A stretch of 64,000 nt of DNA, taken from contig NZ_OY764544.1 of NCBI RefSeq assembly GCF_963668475.1, forward strand, positions 3,100,001-3,164,000, read 5' to 3'. The notes under the pieces are model-generated. The model was not told where the DNA came from. It made no database searches and worked only from the letters and a program-made list of their open reading frames with translations. Positions 8,896-17,613 of the stretch are shown here, piece after piece (within the stretch, counting starts at the first letter, position 1; each line of letters begins with the position of its first letter). The stretch is from an uncultured Methanospirillum sp. (GTDB lineage Archaea; Halobacteriota; Methanomicrobia; Methanomicrobiales; Methanospirillaceae). The position numbers were made by a program, and so were the translations under genes.

Positions 8896-8904
8896 GAAAT
8901 AAAG
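8896..8904 (-). promoter_or_regulatory. TATA-like element of the FAD oxidoreductase-glycosyltransferase operon
   Basis: The minus strand reads CTTTATTTC centred about 26 bases before the ATG at 8874, the spacing expected for a leaderless archaeal transcript. Confidence 0.4.
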
Positions 8905-8962
8905 TGATACCTGCCAGAAAACCTATTCAAATCTGATTTTTTATAGATTAATCGAAGTCAGA

Positions 8963-9583
8963 TCAGAGTACCCTGCTTTTCCGCAGGTTTCTGAGTGACT
9001 GATCCAGGATCCTGTTACAGTCTTTGGCGATCACATCTCCGTGGCCTGGGTATATTGTACGCACCGGGAGTTGGACAAGTTTCTCAAATGCTTTGACGAA
9101 CGATAGTTCATACGTTCCTTCAGTTCCCCAGATCATCAGGGGAGAATCGCCAGAAAAGAGCACCTGTTCTTCTTGGCAATAGATACAGATCGAGTCGGTA
9201 CTGTGTCCGGGAACGTGGATGAGGTCAAAATTATTTCCGTTCACCTGCACGGTCTCCCCTCCTTTTATCACGTGATCAATTCCGTTCAGGTACGCAGAAT
9301 ATGCATATGTGGTCACCTGCCAAATTCCTCTGATATCCCTGAGTATCTTGGTGTGATCATAATGGCTGTGGGTCAGTATCACCTGACATACAGGCTGTCT
9401 CCTGTTCTCATACTCGATCTGCTTAAGTGCTGGAAGAATCAGAGGATCGCATCCGGTATCGATGAGAATTCCGCAGTTTTTTCCGTCATAAGATTCTGAA
9501 TCGCTATCAGGTAATGACGGGGAACAAAGGTATGCATTTGAGGTGTAGACTTCAGACTTCGCGGTCAGGTTTCTTACCTCCAT
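8963..9583 (-). CDS. Metallo-beta-lactamase-fold hydrolase, paralog 1
   Basis: 206 residues. All metal ligands of the fold are present: H72, H74, D76 and H77 in THSHYDH, H127 in VPGHSTDS, D146 in FSGDSPL and H181 in YPGHGD. The size and compact single domain match glyoxalase-II/hydroxyacyl-thiolesterase-like members. It is a clear paralog of the protein at 9677-10276: both begin with an RNLT-S-YTSN segment and end in a SLRNL(R/K)(K/R)S basic tail. The 93-base gap to the paralog contains a possible TATA element (about 9633-9643, minus), so it may have its own promoter. Substrate unknown. Confidence 0.9.
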   Translation of the reverse strand: MEVRNLTAKSEVYTSNAYLCSPSLPDSDSESYDGKNCGILIDTGCDPLILPALKQIEYENRRQPVCQVILTHSHYDHTKILRDIRGIWQVTTYAYSAYLNGIDHVIKGGETVQVNGNNFDLIHVPGHSTDSICIYCQEEQVLFSGDSPLMIWGTEGTYELSFVKAFEKLVQLPVRTIYPGHGDVIAKDCNRILDQSLRNLRKSRVL

Positions 9584-9676
9584 ACCGTTGTGCCTCCTCT
9601 CTCCTGCCTGCAGTTGATCAGTCCTGGTTCAATGGGTTTTATCCATATAGGGACCCCGGTCCCCTTCATGACCAAT

Positions 9677-10276
9677 TCAGACAAACTTGCTCCTCTTCAG
9701 GTTGCGCAGTGACTCTTCAAGCATGTGTCTGACTCCTTCACGGATGGGATCTCCATGACCGGGATAGATCTCTCTCACCTCGTACGAGCAGATCTGGTCA
9801 AAAACCGGGAGAAAAGCAGGGTCGTATACACCGTCATCTGTGTAGATTCGTATTGGGATATCTCCTGAAAAGAGAACTCCATCGTCATGGCAGAAGTAAC
9901 AGACTGAATCCTCACTATGAGTCCTTCCCCAGATCACCTCGCAGTTGTGATCCCCGATATAGACAACCTGTCTGTCATCCAATGGGATTATCCCCTGTAC
10001 CCTGCTCTCCGGATGGGCGTAGACCGGAACCGGGTATCTGTCAAGGATCTCATGAAGAAGTCCTGCATGATCAAAGTGCGAATGGGTGAGAAAGATCTGG
10101 TCAACTGGTTTCTTTCCAATACCTGTCCGGATGGATCTGAGTTCTCCAAGTATGCTCACATCACGGCCGACATCGATGAGACTGCTCTGATCACTCAGCT
10201 GCAGGTAATCACCGGTAACGTGGTAGACATTGGAGGTATACTCAGTGCTCTGTCCGGTCAGGTTTCGGATCTGCAT
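9677..10276 (-). CDS. Metallo-beta-lactamase-fold hydrolase, paralog 2
   Basis: 199 residues with intact di-metal site: H65, H67, D69, H70 in THSHFDH, H120, D139 in FSGDIPI and H174 in YPGHGD. N-terminal and C-terminal segments match paralog 1, showing a tandem duplication followed by divergence of the middle of the protein. It starts one base after the stop of the CheR-like gene, so the two are cotranscribed. Unlike the lactate- or glyoxalase-type enzymes, nothing in the sequence fixes a substrate; a thioester or ester hydrolase is the general expectation. Confidence 0.9.
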   Translation of the reverse strand: MQIRNLTGQSTEYTSNVYHVTGDYLQLSDQSSLIDVGRDVSILGELRSIRTGIGKKPVDQIFLTHSHFDHAGLLHEILDRYPVPVYAHPESRVQGIIPLDDRQVVYIGDHNCEVIWGRTHSEDSVCYFCHDDGVLFSGDIPIRIYTDDGVYDPAFLPVFDQICSYEVREIYPGHGDPIREGVRHMLEESLRNLKRSKFV

Positions 10277-10277
10277 A

Positions 10278-10889
10278 TTATCTCACGAGTTTTCTGAATA
10301 TCTGTGCGTTCATGACGATCTGCTCAAACTTATCGTTCAGTTCATCTGGTAACTTCTGAGTGTGCTCATGAAGCATAAAACCCCCTTCTTCAAGTGCATT
10401 GTAGAACATCATCCAGACTTTCATCCTCTCTTCTGCTGAAAAGTGAAGGAGAACATTTTTACAGATGATCAGGTGAACTCCTGTTCTGATCGGCTCAAAG
10501 GACAGGAGATCATGTTGCTGGAACTCAACAGCATTTCTGATCTCCTCTGATATGATACGCTGTGAGGGATCATCGGTGACAGGAGAAAAGTATCGTGCCA
10601 GAATGCCCTCCGGAATCCTTTCCAGATCTTTTAGGGGATATTTCCCCTCGCTGATTATCTTTCCGTAGTTTCCGTACTGATCTAGATCAGTTGCGTAGAT
10701 CCTGACATTTCTGAACAGGTATGGGCCGATGATCTCGCGGAGGATGATCGCAAACGTGTAGGGCTCCTGCCCCATTGCGCATCCAGCACTCCATATTGTT
10801 ATTCGTGATCTGCTCTGGATATAGGGGTGTACATGTTCTATTGCCAGACGAAGGGTCTGGGCATCTCTGAAAAAGAATGTAAATGCCAT
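10278..10889 (-). CDS. CheR-type SAM-dependent methyltransferase lacking the N-terminal helical domain
   Basis: 203 residues. The protein begins almost at the conserved T-x-FFR motif (FTFFFRDAQT), then the SAM site IWSAGCAMGQEPYTFAI, the acidic loop YATDLDQ and the CKNVLLHF segment where canonical CheR has RNVLIYF. Canonical CheR is about 270 residues with an alpha-helical N-domain before FFR; only about 87 bases separate this gene from the one upstream, so that domain is absent rather than mis-started. Chemoreceptor glutamate methylation is the family function, but no che gene is adjacent and the truncated N-domain removes part of the usual receptor/substrate interface. It is coupled to the hydrolase gene downstream. 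Confidence 0.85.
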   Translation of the reverse strand: MAFTFFFRDAQTLRLAIEHVHPYIQSRSRITIWSAGCAMGQEPYTFAIILREIIGPYLFRNVRIYATDLDQYGNYGKIISEGKYPLKDLERIPEGILARYFSPVTDDPSQRIISEEIRNAVEFQQHDLLSFEPIRTGVHLIICKNVLLHFSAEERMKVWMMFYNALEEGGFMLHEHTQKLPDELNDKFEQIVMNAQIFRKLVR

Positions 10890-10976
10890 ATGTTCTCTGA
10901 AAGAGCAGCCTCGTTATGACCTTGAACTCTCTTCTATTGTTCGGATCAACCTTTATGATATGTATGACTGATCCAG

Positions 10977-11933
10977 TCAGTGTGTTATCACAAGAATACG
11001 TCTGGTGAGACTTCGGTGTACCCGCTGTTCGAAATATTCACAGATCGTGAAATACTCTGCAACGAGTGGTCTGATATCCCGGTGAGTCACGATCACCGAT
11101 CTCATGGCAGGCTTTGTGACCCTGAGTATCTCTCCAAGAGCACTCTGGTACAGTTCCTCAAGTGCTGATCCGATGATGAATACTGACTGCCCGTATGGTA
11201 GATCTGATACCACATGATCGATTGAGTTATCAGGGAATGGAAGGTATCTGACATCGGCGATGGCTGCCTTTGATCCAGGCAGGTTCAGTCGTGTTCCCTG
11301 AATCATAAAGGGATCTGCATCAGTCCCAATTGCATTGCACCCGATAAGTTCTGCTTCTATCTGGGTCCCTCCTGTTCCGCAGAAGGGATCCAGAACCGTC
11401 TCCCCAGGCATTGCATTGGCAAGGTTCACGAGGGAACGGATCATCCGTGGCATCATCACACCTGGGTGGAAGAACTCTCGGTTACCGGGTTTTCGCTCAT
11501 GGTACGGGCCACGATCGAGTTCCCAGAGTACTTCTCCGAAATAGATCCTGTCCCCTGAAGCAATGGCACGAAACACCTTTTCCGGTGCTGATACAGAGAC
11601 AGGTCCTTCGATGTGCGTTCCGATTAGTCGCTCCATCTGGGTGGTTGAATGGCTCATCTCTGAACCGTCCATCTTTTTTACTCTCCCACAGAATGGCTGG
11701 TCAGATGTGAGGGAGAGATCGGTCAGCATCCTGGTGAATGACTCTTCGGTAGCAGAACAATCTCCCAGGTACCGCATCACCCGGTGCGTGTATGCAAGCC
11801 TCTGGACAGATACCGGATCAGGTATATCAATGACCGCAACCTGGAGCCGGTGATCGATCACTCTGCCCAGGCACGATATTTCAGCCCTGGGGATCTCCGG
11901 ATGTTCGCCCCAGAGCTCAAAGATCAGTTTCAC
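10977..11933 (-). CDS. tRNA (guanine10-N2)-methyltransferase, Trm-G10/Trm11 type
   Basis: 318 residues. The N-terminal half (about 1-150) is the THUMP-containing RNA-binding region; the C-terminal half is a Rossmann-fold methyltransferase with SAM motif VLDPFCGTGGTQIEA, acidic GTDADP, and the catalytic DLPYGQS in place of the common (N/D)PPY. This matches archaeal enzymes forming m2G/m22G at position 10 of tRNA, a modification that stabilises the D-arm/core. Cytoplasmic. It stands alone between the CheR and CheY genes with a TATA-like element (about 11951-11960, minus) just upstream, predicting a very short leader. Assignment to position 10 rests on family resemblance. Confidence 0.87.
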   Translation of the reverse strand: MKLIFELWGEHPEIPRAEISCLGRVIDHRLQVAVIDIPDPVSVQRLAYTHRVMRYLGDCSATEESFTRMLTDLSLTSDQPFCGRVKKMDGSEMSHSTTQMERLIGTHIEGPVSVSAPEKVFRAIASGDRIYFGEVLWELDRGPYHERKPGNREFFHPGVMMPRMIRSLVNLANAMPGETVLDPFCGTGGTQIEAELIGCNAIGTDADPFMIQGTRLNLPGSKAAIADVRYLPFPDNSIDHVVSDLPYGQSVFIIGSALEELYQSALGEILRVTKPAMRSVIVTHRDIRPLVAEYFTICEYFEQRVHRSLTRRILVITH

Positions 11934-11993
11934 TGTCTACTGTTGGCCGGGAATGCATAAAAGATGTGGAATTATCAGAAGAGGCGAGTCAGG

Positions 11994-12356
11994 TTATGAT
12001 GCAAGGGCAGCGTTGATCTTCTCGTTCAGACTCTCCTGTGTGAAAGGTTTTACAATGTACCCTTTTGCCCCGGAGGAGATTGCTTCCTGTACATGGTGTG
12101 ACTGCTCTGATGCCGTGCACATGATAATTTTTGCGTCACTCTTCAGTTCTTTGATTTTTTTTAAAACAGCAAGTCCGTCCATATCAGGCATCAGGATATC
12201 AAGTATGACCAGATCAGGAGAGAGCCGCAAAAAAAGATCTATCGCCTGCTCTCCGGTCTCCGCCTCACCTATTACCTCATGCCCTCCTTTTTTTGCCATG
12301 ATGCCGATGAGCCTGCGCATATATGCTGCATCGTCAACAAGAAGGAGATTGCCCAT
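11994..12356 (-). CDS. cheY: CheY-like single-domain response regulator
   Basis: 120 residues, a single receiver with the full CheY signature: D8-D9 in LLLVDDAAYMRR, phospho-acceptor D53 in VILDILMPDMDG, T81 in IIMCTASEQ and K103 in YIVKPFTQE. The DDAAYMRR opening is typical of archaeal CheY proteins that connect chemotaxis to the archaellum. It has no output domain. No cheA, cheB or cheW gene is in the window, but a CheR-like gene is about 1.1 kb away. The role in chemotaxis is inference; a stand-alone phosphorelay protein is the alternative. Confidence 0.85.
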   Translation of the reverse strand: MGNLLLVDDAAYMRRLIGIMAKKGGHEVIGEAETGEQAIDLFLRLSPDLVILDILMPDMDGLAVLKKIKELKSDAKIIMCTASEQSHHVQEAISSGAKGYIVKPFTQESLNEKINAALAS

Positions 12357-12437
12357 AATATGTAATTTACGTCTAAATCCAATTAAGGGTTTTCATAAAG
12401 AGATTGGAGGTGGCTCTTGCCGCCTCATTACTGACTG

Positions 12438-13577
12438 TTAACTACCGCCAAGAATTGACTCAAAGAATCCTTTCTTATCTCCATCACTTCGGGGCTTGTG
12501 CCCTTCATGTGCAAGGATCTTTTCGTACAACTCTTTGACCTCACCATGGATATTTTTCGGAATGACGACCTCTACAAGGACAAGGAGATCGCCATGTCTT
12601 CCTCTCCGCCTGACTCCTTCTCCTGCAACCCTGAGACGTTTTCCTCCCTGGGTGCCTGCAGGAACTTTCACGTCGAGTTTCCGGTTATCGATCGTCTCTA
12701 TCTCAACTGATGTTCCAAGGACTGCCTGGGCCGGTGAGATTTGAACTTTAGTCCCGAGATTGTCACCTTCACGCTGGAATCGCGAGTCAGGTTTGACATG
12801 CATCTCGATGTACAGATCTCCGTTCGGGGCACCGTGATCACCTGCCTCGCCGTACCCATCCATCCTCAAGCGCATTCCGGTATCTACACCGGCAGGGATA
12901 TGTACTGATACCTTTCTGCGGACCTTGGAATGACCGGTACCGTGACATGTGGAGCAGGGTTTTTCAGGTACTTTTCCCCGTCCGTGACAGAGGTCACAGG
13001 TTCCCTGCCTGACAAAGTTACCGAAGGGAGTCTGGGTCTGCTGTCTGATCTGCCCTGATCCGCCACACTTGGGGCAGTTTTTCAGGTTCCGGTTCTCACT
13101 GCCAGTACCTTCACAGGTCTGACAGGCCTCAGCATGCATCACCTCGATCTCTTTGTCGAGCCCGAATGTGGCATCCTTCAGTGTGATGTCCAGCCGCATG
13201 AGGAGGTCATCACCCCTCCGCGGCCCACGCTGCCTTCCGCCTCCGAACCCTCCGAAGATATCGCTGGCAAAGTCGAAGATATCTCCAAATCCTGAGAAGT
13301 CTGCGTTAAACCCTCCGCTGTACCCCCCACCGCCGTAGGATCCCTTGGAGGCGTTGGTGAAGTTTTCATGCCCCATCTGATCGTACTGGGCCCGCTTCTG
13401 GACATCAGACAGAACACTGTACGCCTCGTTGATCTCCTTGAATTTGTCCTCTGCTCCGGGATCCTTGTTTACGTCAGGGTGGTACTTACGGGCAAGGTTG
13501 CGGTAGGCCTTCTTGATCTCCTTATCATCGGCTGTCCGTGAGACGCCGAGTCTGTCGTAGTAATCTCCCGCAACCAT
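12438..13577 (-). CDS. dnaJ: Chaperone protein DnaJ (Hsp40)
   Basis: 379 residues, the usual length for a type I Hsp40. Domains in order: J domain (about 4-70) with H33-P34-D35 in KYHPDVN, a Gly/Phe-rich linker (about 78-120, [11 protein letters not shown]), a zinc-binding domain with four C-x-x-C-x-G-x-G repeats (about 150-215), and a C-terminal substrate-binding domain. It stimulates DnaK ATPase and delivers unfolded proteins. Last gene of grpE-dnaK-dnaJ, nine bases after dnaK. Archaeal copies of this system came from bacteria; it is scattered across methanogens. Confidence 0.97.
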   Translation of the reverse strand: MVAGDYYDRLGVSRTADDKEIKKAYRNLARKYHPDVNKDPGAEDKFKEINEAYSVLSDVQKRAQYDQMGHENFTNASKGSYGGGGYSGGFNADFSGFGDIFDFASDIFGGFGGGRQRGPRRGDDLLMRLDITLKDATFGLDKEIEVMHAEACQTCEGTGSENRNLKNCPKCGGSGQIRQQTQTPFGNFVRQGTCDLCHGRGKVPEKPCSTCHGTGHSKVRRKVSVHIPAGVDTGMRLRMDGYGEAGDHGAPNGDLYIEMHVKPDSRFQREGDNLGTKVQISPAQAVLGTSVEIETIDNRKLDVKVPAGTQGGKRLRVAGEGVRRRGRHGDLLVLVEVVIPKNIHGEVKELYEKILAHEGHKPRSDGDKKGFFESILGGS

Positions 13578-13586
13578 GATTCAGGT

Positions 13587-15434
13587 TCACTCCTTCTTCT
13601 CGGTGAAGTCAGCATCAACGACGTTGTCGTCAGAAGGTCCTGAGCTCTGCTGTTCTCCTGCGCCTCCGGCCTGCTGCTGGGCTGCCTGATCCTGCTGAAC
13701 CTTCTGGTAGATCTTAGTGGTGATGGTGTAGACAGCCTCGGTCAGAGCTTCCATCGCCTTTTTGATCTGCTCAGAGTCGGTTCCCTCGAGTGCCTTCTTG
13801 ACTGTATCGATCTGTTCACGAACCTTGGTCTTGTCTTCCTCTTCGATCTTGTCCTCAGACTCTTTCAGGAGTTTCTCAGCAGAGAAGACTGCCATATCGG
13901 CACTGTTGCGGACCTCGATCTCCTCTTTCTTCTTGGTGTCCTCTTCCTCGAACTTCTTTGCGTCGTCAACCATCCGCTCGATCTCATCATCAGAGAGCTT
14001 CTTGCTTCCCTTGATGGTGATCTTCTGCTCGTTACCGGTGCCAAGGTCCTTGGCAGATACATGGATGATACCGTTTGCATCGATATCGAAGGTGACCTCG
14101 ATCTGGGGGATGCCGCGTGGTGCCGGTGGGATACCGGTCAGCATGAACTTCCCGAGCGTGAAGTTGTCAGCTGCAAGTTTTCGCTCACCCTGAACAACAT
14201 GAATCTCAACTGAAGTCTGGTTGTCTGCTGCAGTGGAGAAGACCTGGCTCTTCTTGGTCGGGATGGTTGTGTTCCGGTCGATGATCGGGGTTGCGATTCC
14301 ACCAAGGGTCTCGATCGAGAGGGTCAGCGGGGCTACATCGAGCAGAACGATATCACTGGTCTCACCGCCGAGTACGCCTCCCTGAATTGCTGCACCAACT
14401 GCAACACACTCATCAGGGTTGATTCCCTTGTCTGGTTCTTTTCCAAGGATCTCCTTGACCTTCTGCTGAACGAGCGGGACACGGGTGGAACCTCCTACGA
14501 GGAGCACATGATCAATATCAGACGGGGTCATGCCTGCATCTGAAAGTGCCTGCTTGACCGGTCCGATGGTGCTCTCAACCAGGTTGCCGATGAGCTGCTC
14601 GAACTTGGATTTTGTCAGGTCGATGTCCAGGAACTTCGGACCGCTTGAGTCGGTGGTGATGTACGGCAGGTTGACATTGGTCTTCTGTTTCTGTGAAAGT
14701 TCGATCTTTGCGTTCTCAGATGCATCACGCAGCCGCTGCATGGCCATCGGGTCCTTGGTCAGGTCGATGCCCTCCTTCCTCTTGAACTCCTCGACCAGGA
14801 AGTCAGTGACTAACTTATCAAAGTCGTCGCCACCAAGATGGTTGTTACCCGCGGTTGCCTTAACCTCAAAGACTCCGTCACCAAGGGTCAGAATGGAGAC
14901 ATCGAATGTACCGCCACCAAGGTCGTATACCAGAACGGTCTTGTCCTCTTCTTTGTCGATACCGTATGCAAGGGCACTTGCAGTCGGCTCGTTGATGATA
15001 CGGAGAACTTCAAGGCCTGCAATAGTTCCTGCATCCTTGGTTGCCTGTCGCTGGGCATCATTGAAGTACGCAGGGACGGTGATGACTGCTTTCTTGATCT
15101 CATCCCCAAGATATGCCTCAGCATCACTCTTGAGTTTCTGAAGGATCATCGCAGAGATCTCCTGAGCGCTGAAGTTCTTTCCGTTGAGATTGAACTTCTT
15201 GTCAGTTCCCATATTGCGTTTTACCGATATGATCGTGTTCTGGTGGTTGGTGATGGCCTGACGCTTTGCAAGGCTGCCGACCAGTCTTTCTCCATCCTTG
15301 GTGAAGGCTACGACTGATGGAGTGGTTCTGCCACCTTCAGCGTTTGGAATGACGACTGCCTTTCCACCCTCCATGATCGACATGCATGAGTTGGTTGTTC
15401 CGAGATCGATACCCAGAATTTTTTCACTAGCCAT
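13587..15434 (-). CDS. dnaK: Molecular chaperone DnaK (Hsp70)
   Basis: 615 residues. The ATPase domain shows the phosphate-1 loop ([15 protein letters not shown]), phosphate-2 ([14 protein letters not shown]) and adenosine ([13 protein letters not shown]) motifs; the substrate-binding domain and helical lid follow, ending in a Gln/Gly-rich tail. The protein lacks the roughly 24-residue insertion of proteobacterial DnaK, as archaeal and Gram-positive forms do. Cytoplasmic ATP-dependent folding chaperone working with the adjacent DnaJ and GrpE. Five bases separate it from grpE upstream and nine from dnaJ downstream, a compact operon. Confidence 0.98.
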   Translation of the reverse strand: MASEKILGIDLGTTNSCMSIMEGGKAVVIPNAEGGRTTPSVVAFTKDGERLVGSLAKRQAITNHQNTIISVKRNMGTDKKFNLNGKNFSAQEISAMILQKLKSDAEAYLGDEIKKAVITVPAYFNDAQRQATKDAGTIAGLEVLRIINEPTASALAYGIDKEEDKTVLVYDLGGGTFDVSILTLGDGVFEVKATAGNNHLGGDDFDKLVTDFLVEEFKRKEGIDLTKDPMAMQRLRDASENAKIELSQKQKTNVNLPYITTDSSGPKFLDIDLTKSKFEQLIGNLVESTIGPVKQALSDAGMTPSDIDHVLLVGGSTRVPLVQQKVKEILGKEPDKGINPDECVAVGAAIQGGVLGGETSDIVLLDVAPLTLSIETLGGIATPIIDRNTTIPTKKSQVFSTAADNQTSVEIHVVQGERKLAADNFTLGKFMLTGIPPAPRGIPQIEVTFDIDANGIIHVSAKDLGTGNEQKITIKGSKKLSDDEIERMVDDAKKFEEEDTKKKEEIEVRNSADMAVFSAEKLLKESEDKIEEEDKTKVREQIDTVKKALEGTDSEQIKKAMEALTEAVYTITTKIYQKVQQDQAAQQQAGGAGEQQSSGPSDDNVVDADFTEKKE

Positions 15435-15439
15435 TTTTA

Positions 15440-15994
15440 TTACTCCTTTGATTGATCTGCTTCGTTTCCGCGTGATACTGTAACTTTTGCCGGTCTGATA
15501 ACTTTGCTGCTTAAGCAGTAGCCTTTACAGACTTCATCACAGACGATCCCTTCATCCTTATCGGACGGAATATAGGCGATCGCCTCATGACGGGTTGGAT
15601 CAAATTTTTCACCAGATGATTCATAAGACGCGATCCCCTGCCTGTCAAGAACATTTTCAAGTAGTTTCTTGATCTGGTTCATCCCTTCATGGTCGGCGCC
15701 CTCTGAAACAAGTGCACGTTCAAGGCTGTCAGCAACCTCAAGCATGTCTTTTGCAAACCGTTCGATTGCCGAGCTGGTGCGTGACTCAATATCACGGGCA
15801 CTTCTTTTTCTGAAATTTTCAAAGTCAGCTGCAAGTCTCAGATAACGATTGTGGAGTTCGTCGTACTCACCCTGCAGGATCTCAAGGGGAGTGCGTTCAT
15901 CCTGTGGAGGAGATTCCTCAGGAGTCAGTTCTCCGGCTTCACCCTGATCTTCTCTGGGTTCCTGCGGAGCCCCTTCATCTGCGGAATTAATCAT
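15440..15994 (-). CDS. grpE: Nucleotide exchange factor GrpE
   Basis: 184 residues. An acidic, Pro/Glu-rich N-terminus (1-40) leads into a long dimerising coiled coil (about 40-95, with [13 protein letters not shown]) and the beta-domain that opens the DnaK cleft ([11 protein letters not shown] near the end). Promotes ADP release from DnaK. First gene of the operon; the TATA-like element at about 16025-16034 gives a short leader. No CIRCE or HSR-type operator is obvious upstream. Confidence 0.95.
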   Translation of the reverse strand: MINSADEGAPQEPREDQGEAGELTPEESPPQDERTPLEILQGEYDELHNRYLRLAADFENFRKRSARDIESRTSSAIERFAKDMLEVADSLERALVSEGADHEGMNQIKKLLENVLDRQGIASYESSGEKFDPTRHEAIAYIPSDKDEGIVCDEVCKGYCLSSKVIRPAKVTVSRGNEADQSKE

Positions 15995-16024
15995 ACGTGG
16001 TCACCATATCTGTTGTAATGTAGT

Positions 16025-16034
16025 TCTATATAAT
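16025..16034 (-). promoter_or_regulatory. TATA-like promoter of grpE-dnaK-dnaJ
   Basis: The minus strand reads ATTATATAGA, centred about 36 bases upstream of the grpE ATG (15994), predicting a leader of about 9 bases. The surrounding 150 bases are AT-rich with no clear inverted repeat. Confidence 0.5.
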
Positions 16035-16168
16035 TGTTTTTCAACATTCGTTATCAATACTACATAATGATTGCTCGGTCAGCGGATAGATATCTAAAAA
16101 TTGAATCTATATCTCAAAAAAGCGTTCAAAAAATTCAGTTTCAAAAATGCGTCATGACTAACTTTAAG

Positions 16169-16495
16169 TTAATGAGAGATCTGCCAGAATAAACCGGTTA
16201 ATACTGAAACTCCATTAGCACAGAGCGAACAGATTCCGGCGTATCGCATACCCATTCCGGCTAACTGGCAGATCAGGATCATCTCTGCCAGTATCACTCC
16301 TGCTTCAAGCGGGATCAACTGAATATCAAGAACGATAAATCCGTAATTCATCAGGGGGTTGGTGACAGCGTTTATGAGTACTGTGTAGACGAAAAGGTTG
16401 AGAGGATCTCTTCTGATCAACAGCAACAAGACCAGGTATTCAGTGATGATGGTTCCGATCAATGCAGATACCAGTGAAAGTAAGAGGTGGTTCAC
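16169..16495 (-). CDS. Small multi-span membrane protein
   Basis: 108 residues, almost wholly hydrophobic with three or four predicted membrane helices (LLSLVSALIGTIITEYLVLLL, about 42-58, about 62-80, 86-104). The start is the GTG at 16495, overlapping the stop of a 35-codon frame just upstream (GTGA), which argues for translational coupling. I recognise no family. It closes a leftward envelope operon with the 35-residue protein and the exported protein at 16658-17257. Confidence 0.6.
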   Translation of the reverse strand: MNHLLLSLVSALIGTIITEYLVLLLLIRRDPLNLFVYTVLINAVTNPLMNYGFIVLDIQLIPLEAGVILAEMILICQLAGMGMRYAGICSLCANGVSVLTGLFWQISH

Positions 16496-16599
16496 CAGAT
16501 TCTCCGTCTGATTAGAATGAGAATGATGAACAAACCCGATAGGAAGGGAACAAAAAAGAACCAGAGGTTGAGAAGAAGAAGATCAAGGCTGTACATCAT
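16492..16599 (-). CDS. Tiny single-span membrane protein (35 residues)
   Basis: Frame ATGATG at 16599 encodes a 35-residue peptide: a hydrophobic core (LDLLLLNLWFFFVPFLSGLF, continuing into an Ile/Leu-rich stretch) and a basic RRRIW end, i.e. one membrane helix with a positive cytoplasmic tail. Its TGA overlaps the GTG of the next gene by four bases. The overlap and the clean hydrophobic/basic pattern support a real gene; no strong ribosome-binding site is seen and no family is known to me. Confidence 0.5.
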   Translation of the reverse strand: MMYSLDLLLLNLWFFFVPFLSGLFIILILIRRRIW

Positions 16600-16657
16600 C
16601 TGGTTCTTCTGACTAATTTATCCGTTCTGGTTGTCTGACTGCGTATGAACACTGCAG

Positions 16658-17257
16658 TCAGATCTTCTCCAGCAGTGTATCTGGTGAGAACATCTGGTTG
16701 ATATCATTCAAAGCATCTGAGTTGTTCTCCTCCGGTTTACTCTGCTCGAACTCTTCTGAACTTGTGCCATTTTCATACTGGTAGACAGTCTTCAGTCTGG
16801 TTACATTCATGGTCCTGTTACTGATCTCATCTATCCTGAGCAGAACGGTAAGGTTTCGAATCGCCAATGTCTCATTGAGGGTGGTTGCCACAGGAAGCAG
16901 CAGGTCCGATGTTGCCATCGGAGCAGATTCAAAATATGCAGAGAGGTTCTTCTTCTCGTGATCTGATGAGCTGAGTTCTGCCCTGATTACAGGATCCAGA
17001 TCATTCTGTCTGATCGCATGCAGGACAAATCCATCCAGTTTGTACCCGCCACCAAATGTTCCATTGATCACCAGTGAGGGATATTCATAATTCCAGATCT
17101 CACTGCTTGTCAGGAACTGGTAATCAGGAAACGCCTCAGTGTTGTTGATGATATACTGGTATGTCTGTTGTTTCATGCCCGTAACTGCGATATCAGCCTC
17201 CAGGGGCATGATCAACAGTCCTGTCAACATGAGTACAATGATGATGGATGTTCGCAT
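16658..17257 (-). CDS. Exported protein of unknown function
   Basis: 199 residues. The N-terminus (MRTSIIIVLMLTGLLIMPLEA) is a signal peptide or uncleaved anchor. The mature part is hydrophilic with at least five N-x-S/T sequons (for example NNT, NGT, NET, NRT, NVT), fitting a glycosylated extracytoplasmic protein. An AGGAGAGAG ribosome site precedes the ATG. First gene of a probable operon with two small membrane proteins (59 bases then a four-base overlap), suggesting a small membrane complex with an external domain. Function unknown. Confidence 0.72.
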   Translation of the reverse strand: MRTSIIIVLMLTGLLIMPLEADIAVTGMKQQTYQYIINNTEAFPDYQFLTSSEIWNYEYPSLVINGTFGGGYKLDGFVLHAIRQNDLDPVIRAELSSSDHEKKNLSAYFESAPMATSDLLLPVATTLNETLAIRNLTVLLRIDEISNRTMNVTRLKTVYQYENGTSSEEFEQSKPEENNSDALNDINQMFSPDTLLEKI

Positions 17258-17526
17258 ACTCTCTCCTGAAGGTTATTTTGTCAGCACAAGGAAAGAGTTT
17301 GTGGGTCTGAAATGATGGCGCAGATCACCCTGAAATATGATGAATGTGGCTGGGTTTATTTTTCCACCACGCCCGGGTTGATGATGAGTACGCATTATTT
17401 GAACACTTTGATCTGTTTCTGCCAGATATTTTTCAATCGGTGAAATTTCACCAAAAAAACTCTGATTATTCCGCGCTCCAGTGGAAACCAAGGGGTCAGA
17501 AAAATTTCAGCCAATCACTGGCATCC
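17258..17526. other. Intergenic region between exported-protein gene and Dps-like ferritin
   Basis: Divergent intergenic space of about 356 bases in all. An open frame of 72 codons on the minus strand (17273-17491) lacks a ribosome site and protein-like composition and is not called. No RNA gene or long inverted repeat is seen; the right end carries the promoter of the ferritin-like gene. Confidence 0.4.
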
Positions 17527-17537
17527 ATATAATAAAT
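17527..17537 (+). promoter_or_regulatory. TATA-like promoter of the Dps-like ferritin gene
   Basis: ATATAATAAAT centred near 17532 predicts a start about 17558 and a 55-base leader that includes the GAGGT ribosome site at 17602-17606. A second AT run (17583-17590) would instead give a nearly leaderless mRNA. Confidence 0.4.
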
Positions 17538-17613
17538 TTCGATCTGCTTCTGGTGACTTCTTCAGATCATTGATCAGCTCTTTCTATATTTCCAGAGATC
17601 AATGAGGTAAATT

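Noticed and set aside
17273..17491. 72-codon minus-strand frame in the intergenic region
   Set aside because: No ribosome site, no hydrophobic or domain pattern, and a reverse-strand frame of similar length; not separable from chance.
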